From positions 18,634,246 to 18,698,245 of the forward strand of contig ML677335.1 in NCBI GenBank assembly GCA_007922305.1: a DNA stretch of 64,000 nucleotides, read 5' to 3'. The position numbers were made by a program, and so were the translations under genes. Under the pieces are notes generated by a model. That model saw only the letters and a program-made list of their open reading frames with translations. It did not search any database and was not told the DNA's origin. Within the stretch, counting starts at the first letter, position 1, and each line of letters opens with the position of its first letter. Of this stretch, positions 59,890 through 64,000 are shown in pieces. The DNA is from Dermatemys mawii (taxonomy: Eukaryota > Chordata > Testudines > Dermatemydidae).

Positions 59890-61539
59890 TGAATATTATT
59901 GTGACTGTTACATTTCCCAGCAGGAACACTCTCTCCCTAATGAATTCTTTCAAGGAAATGACTGGCTGCAATAAGTCCTTTTCCTGCGTGACTACTGCAG
60001 ACTCCACTGGTGCATTTCATTTGTGACTGTCATGGCTAAATTTCTGACTACAATTTTCTGCTTGTGTTGAACTGATATTATCCTCTTCCTGTCCCGCTTG
60101 GACTATGTAGCTCCTATCTACATATCCATCGCTTCATTTACTAAATCAAGTTCTCTTCATCCACTGTGCCATGATTTCAGCTTCACCACTCCAATCATTT
60201 CCTTCTCCTTTGATCCATATGCCTGGAATAACAGCTCTCTCCCAATTTTCTGGGCTCCTCCTCTTTATATTTAAATCCCTCCAGAAAACATGTTTTCTGA
60301 GAGGCCCACAAAGGCTAACCCAGATCAGCATTACCATTATAAATGCCAACACAGATGTCCCCTTCCCAATATAAATGTTTAAAAAATGTTGACAACATTC
60401 TACTGCCACTGTCCTCTAGGCCACCCAAGGTATGTTGGCCTAATTTTTGTCTTTTAGATTTATAGCCTGCAGATGGATATATCTGTGTACAGCCCTGGGC
60501 CTGTGTGGAACCCTACTGAAATGCATCTGGTTGGTGAATTGGGAAGATGTAGCCCTTGTTATAAGATCCCCAGAGAAGTGACTGTTTTTGTTTTTCTTAA
60601 ATGCTGTTAAGCACTTAGTGCTTAACAAATTATTATTATTAATAATAATAATTGGTGCTTCCCTGGCATTGATAGTTTCTGAAAGTTTGACTGAGCCATT
60701 GGGCTGGATTCTAATCATATGCTGACAAAATCCATTTAAGGCAAAGTAGCAAAGCTAATTGATGTGATTGTGGATCTTGCAAACCTGGATACTCCTCTCC
60801 CAAAGTTCACAGTGTATCAGAGAGGCATATGTTTGTTTTTTCTGAGCTGATTAACCCACTCATCGGTCTGGTTTATCACCTATCTAAAAAGCAATGGCTT
60901 GTTTTACTAGCACACAAATCTTCATTTCAGACTATAAATATAGAGCCTGTGTATAGAGTATTGATGTTCCCATTTAGTAGATCCCTGTATCCTTATTTCA
61001 CCAGAATTTTTGACAGATGCTGCATTTTTAACGTTTCCATCTCCCTAATATAGTTTATCAAGTAATTTATCAAGTTTATTGATTCCCTCAAATAATCCAT
61101 ACTACAAAAGAAAGATGACTCAATTTCACTTAATAGCTGTTCACAAACCACCTGTTGATGGATAAATTCTGTTAGCATCCTAATAGGGTTATGTTGTATT
61201 TCTAGGACTCATAGTTAGACTAGAAAATCCCATTGTTAGTCCTGTGATTAAAAATATTTCTCTACAGAATAAGATTTCCAAAAAGAAAGTCAAAGAATGT
61301 GCATGCTTAAAATTAAGTGCTTACTTTTTAAACATCGTTTTGTTTTGTTTTGCTTTGTTTGGCAGTTTTTGGAGGACGGGGGATAAAGCATAAGAGGACA
61401 TTTAGTAAAAACACTTCAATGGATTAGATCAGTTCAGAACACTAAACTGATAGTCCTTCCACAATGTATCCCTGTTCTATGGAGAGAGTTATTCATAATG
61501 TAAATGTAAGAGAGATCTGAATGTGGTCCAACTATGCCA
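59890..61539. other. intronic DNA, no recognised element
   Basis: AT-rich with an (ATT)n stretch at 60628-60652. Nothing else recognised. Confidence 0.55.
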
Positions 61540-61554
61540 CTAAATTCCTATATG

Positions 61555-61628
61555 AGCATTGCACCTCAGTTCCCCATCTTAAAATGGGGATAATGATACT
61601 TCTCTATATTTAAAGGGGTTTGTGAGGG
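61555..61628 (+). repeat. MIR fragment, sense
   Basis: GCACCTCAGTTCCCCATC, TTAAAATGGGGATAATGATAC and TTTAAAGGGGTTTGTGAGG match the central MIR block. Confidence 0.7.
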
Positions 61629-61695
61629 CAGATCCTCAGGTAGTGTAAAGCAGTGTAGACCCATTAACTTTGCTCTTTACCACTTGAAGATCCCT
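61629..61695. repeat. palindromic mini-repeat (hairpin MITE-like), copy 2
   Basis: AGATCCTCAGGTAGTGTAAAG on the left, CTTTACCACTTGAAGATCC on the right, an imperfect inverted pair with a CCATTAAC centre. Same family as 41432-41512. Confidence 0.6.
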
Positions 61696-61699
61696 CTCA

Positions 61700-63157
61700 T
61701 TAATATTTGTGAAGCTACAAGATATTATGGTGTTAAAAGTCACATAAGCATACAGTAATTCCTGAAAAATGGTGTCTATAAGTGGACGAAAGAAAACCAC
61801 AAATTTGTAGTAGTTTTTACTTGCATAAATGAGTTAAGCATGGTCATGGATTTAATGTGTGTGTATACATATATATTACCCAACATAAATAGAAACAATT
61901 TATTAAATAGAATGGTGTATATTCTTTACTTAGGTTGTTTAAAAATCTTTTCTGATTTTAATGTACAAAAGTCACCACTCCCCTCAACACATTTGATTGT
62001 TATTACTTTAAAAATGTTCTAAGTACAAAAATGTTTCTGAAATTATAACATTTTATGTTAATCAATAAACATGGAGTTTTTTAAATTACAGAACTAATCC
62101 TTCTTGGGCTGGGCATTCATATGGAATACCTAAGTCCAGGGAGAGCCTTGATGCCAAAATAATAAACCACTGCAAATAAGATGTACAATGAAAATTAAAT
62201 CCTGACAAGATTGTCACTGATAATAGCACTGCTGAATGCCATTACAATACATTACATCAGATAATATTCAGCCATACAAGATAGAAACTAAAGAGAAATA
62301 TTTCAATTAGGAGTAGAACAAAGCAAATAAGTTGTTGCCTGTTATTTTACAAATCAATGGTGCAGTTCACTTTTGATCTGGAGAGCATACGGTAAATAAT
62401 TTACATATTGTGCTATTTCCAATGTAGATAGTTGATGATCATGATAAAACTGACTTCTTAATATTTTATAGATGTACCTTAAATGGAAGAATCTTGTAAA
62501 TCAATATCCATACCAGCCATGAGGTCAAAGAATATGTGTGATGCTGGTATATTTGTTGCTCATAGAAATGTACAGTCCCCCCGTTAGGAGGGGCAATCTA
62601 AAAGAGAACTTTCTACTTTTTCATGCTTTGGAAAAATTAGACTGTGATTGGTTGCACCATATAGACTTGTTTAACTTTCTAAGAACAAATATTAAACTCA
62701 CTTCCAAGCTAGAGGATTCAAATAAATTAAATTTTAGTGGGAATTGGACATCTAAATCCCATACGTGGCTTTGAAAATCTCACTTGTGACGTTTATAATC
62801 ATGTTAGTGTTTCAGACAATAGAAAGTGAAGTGATACATATTCTATCCTGGTCTGGTGAACAACAAATAATAATATGCAGGACAGAGTAAAGTAGTTTAA
62901 TATATTAAAGTATTTATGTAGCAGAAGACAACAGATATGCAACAAATGTATTTTCTGTCTCAGACCAAAACTAAAAGCAGGTAGGGGAGAGGGAAAGGGA
63001 GATCAATTAGATGTCGCTACTAAGGCCTTAGCTAACACAACTTTTCAAACACACCACCTTTTCCCCAATCTAGACTAGACATAATGGTGTGCATCTGAAT
63101 GAGGTCCTGTGGGGAAAAAGCATGTGGTCATGTACATGTAAAGATTGTACCATAGTG
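61700..63157. other. intronic DNA, no recognised element
   Basis: AT-rich with no repeat or exon recognised. Confidence 0.55.
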
Positions 63158-63374
63158 TATATGCACAAAGGGCAGAATTATGGGTTCAAAGGCAACCTTA
63201 ATTCTGGGATTTCCAAATGTTTGAGGGCTTTGCTTTGCAATTTTACTGTTCATATATATATTTACTGTTCATATATATATGAACAGTAAAATTGCAAAGC
63301 AAAGCCCTCAAACATTTGGAAATCCCAGAATTAAGGTTGCCTTTGAACCCATAATTCTGCCCTTTGTGCATATA
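63158..63374. repeat. perfect inverted repeat, 104-base arms, 9-base loop
   Basis: Arms 63158-63261 and 63271-63374 are exact reverse complements by direct reading; the loop is TTACTGTTC. The inner ends are ATATATAT. The same peptide appears in frames on both strands because of the symmetry. Confidence 0.97.
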
Positions 63375-64000
63375 TTTGTGTATGGAACAAATACAAACTA
63401 CATATTTGGTGATGACAGCCATGTGATGCATTCATTCACATACCCTTGATGGCCACAACTCCACCCTGTCCAATGATCCATTTATCTCAGGATTATTTCT
63501 AGCATCTCAGATCTTGCAAAAAGCCTCCTGCAAAAATGTATCTCACTTTTCTCCAAATTTAAAATACTGGACTGAGGCCCGTTACTGATGATATTCACTG
63601 CTGCCTCATCAAAAGATTGAACATCTAATATCTTGTCACATTTATGCTTTTGGAAAGAGGAGATTCTCAGCTTTCCCTGGAACCCAAGATTTTCTCATGC
63701 AACTTATCTAAGCTATTTTATTTATAAATAAGTGGCATATATCTAAGCTATTTTATTTATAAATATATGCCATTTATTTATAAATATCTACCTTAGATAA
63801 TTTTTAGAGGTTTTAAAAATTAATTACAGTTTTCTGTTCCCTTAACAACTGGATAGATGACACGAAAAGAATTTGGCTTTACTGATGGAAGGATACAAAA
63901 TGTGGCCTAAAATTTTAAAACTTTTAAAATAAATGCTTTTGATATTTGAAATATACAGCACATATAATGGTGCAGTGTTGGGTAAAGGTTTTACTGACAT
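63375..64000. other. intronic DNA with a short tandem duplication
   Basis: A 35-base-period duplication starts TATCTAAGCTATTTTATTTA at 63705 and again at 63740; a third partial ATTTATTTATAAATAT follows. Otherwise AT-rich. Confidence 0.8.

Larger units (their letters stand above)
14142..64000 (+). other. PRKG1: PRKG1 intron, 5' part (downstream of the exon)
   Basis: Inferred intron starting at the GTAAGA donor. I looked for the next PRKG1 exon, which should begin by completing a Thr codon, and did not recognise one. The intron would therefore be at least 49.8 kb here, in keeping with the very large PRKG1 introns of other vertebrates. An exon with unusual sequence could be missed by eye. Confidence 0.8.

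Noticed and set aside
63089..63431. Two small frames on opposite strands sharing a peptide
   Set aside because: The shared peptide is a direct consequence of the perfect palindrome, not of homology between genes.
14142..64000. Search for the next PRKG1 exon
   Set aside because: No segment encoding the expected continuation of the cyclic-nucleotide domain with splice borders was recognised.

Overview
The window looks like intronic DNA of a reptile, most likely a turtle. It is AT-rich, contains one spliced exon of a conserved vertebrate gene, and is otherwise filled with transposable-element remains typical of turtles and crocodilians. These include CR1 LINEs ending in ATTCTATGA or TTCTTATGTTCT, Penelope-type repeats, a DIRS-like fragment, pogo/Tigger-like and hAT-like MITEs, a PIF/Harbinger remnant and old MIR/CORE-SINEs. 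Species-level assignment is not possible without searches.

The only host coding sequence I can support is 14028-14141 (+), a 114-base exon encoding part of the first cyclic-nucleotide-binding domain of cGMP-dependent protein kinase 1 (PRKG1). It contains the [14 protein letters not shown] phosphate-binding cassette and has correct AG/GT splice borders. The rest reads as PRKG1 intron: about 14 kb upstream and nearly 50 kb downstream, with no second exon recognised. This fits the very long introns known for PRKG1.

Layout. 0-14 kb: MIRs, two pogo-like MITEs with TA target duplications (4.7-5.5 and 8.6-9.1 kb), a CR1 3' end with an inverted 5' part (5.85-6.06 kb), a GC-rich repeat (9.2-9.7 kb), an LTR-like end and CR1 tails with a long TATC microsatellite (12.0-12.6 kb). 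14-30 kb: the exon, Penelope 3' ends (14.8, 29.4 kb), antisense CR1 copies (17.7-18.7, 26.2, 28.3-28.9 kb) one of which carries a hAT-like MITE, and a decayed DIRS-like element (24.8-25.7 kb). 34-37 kb: a broken LINE (endonuclease and reverse transcriptase pieces split by GC-rich DNA). 42-49 kb: GC-rich repeat with an 805-base-spaced direct repeat, then an almost complete sense-strand CR1 with esterase ORF1 and endonuclease/RT ORF2. 50.0-52.5 kb: the most interesting element, an apparent DNA transposon of unrecognised superfamily. It has diverged inverted ends and a 565-codon gene interrupted by only about three lesions. Its leader carries four C/EBP-ATF composite-type sites (TGATGCAAT and variants). 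53.1-53.4 kb: a palindromic Penelope insertion with a perfect 13-base target duplication. 56.2-59.9 kb: an unclassified repeat and a Harbinger remnant. 63.16-63.37 kb: a perfect inverted repeat with 104-base arms.

No operons, RNA genes of the host, or CRISPR arrays are present. The window is a single kinase exon plus the fossil record of at least nine classes of mobile element. All statements about family identity rest on recognition by eye; no alignments or database searches were run.
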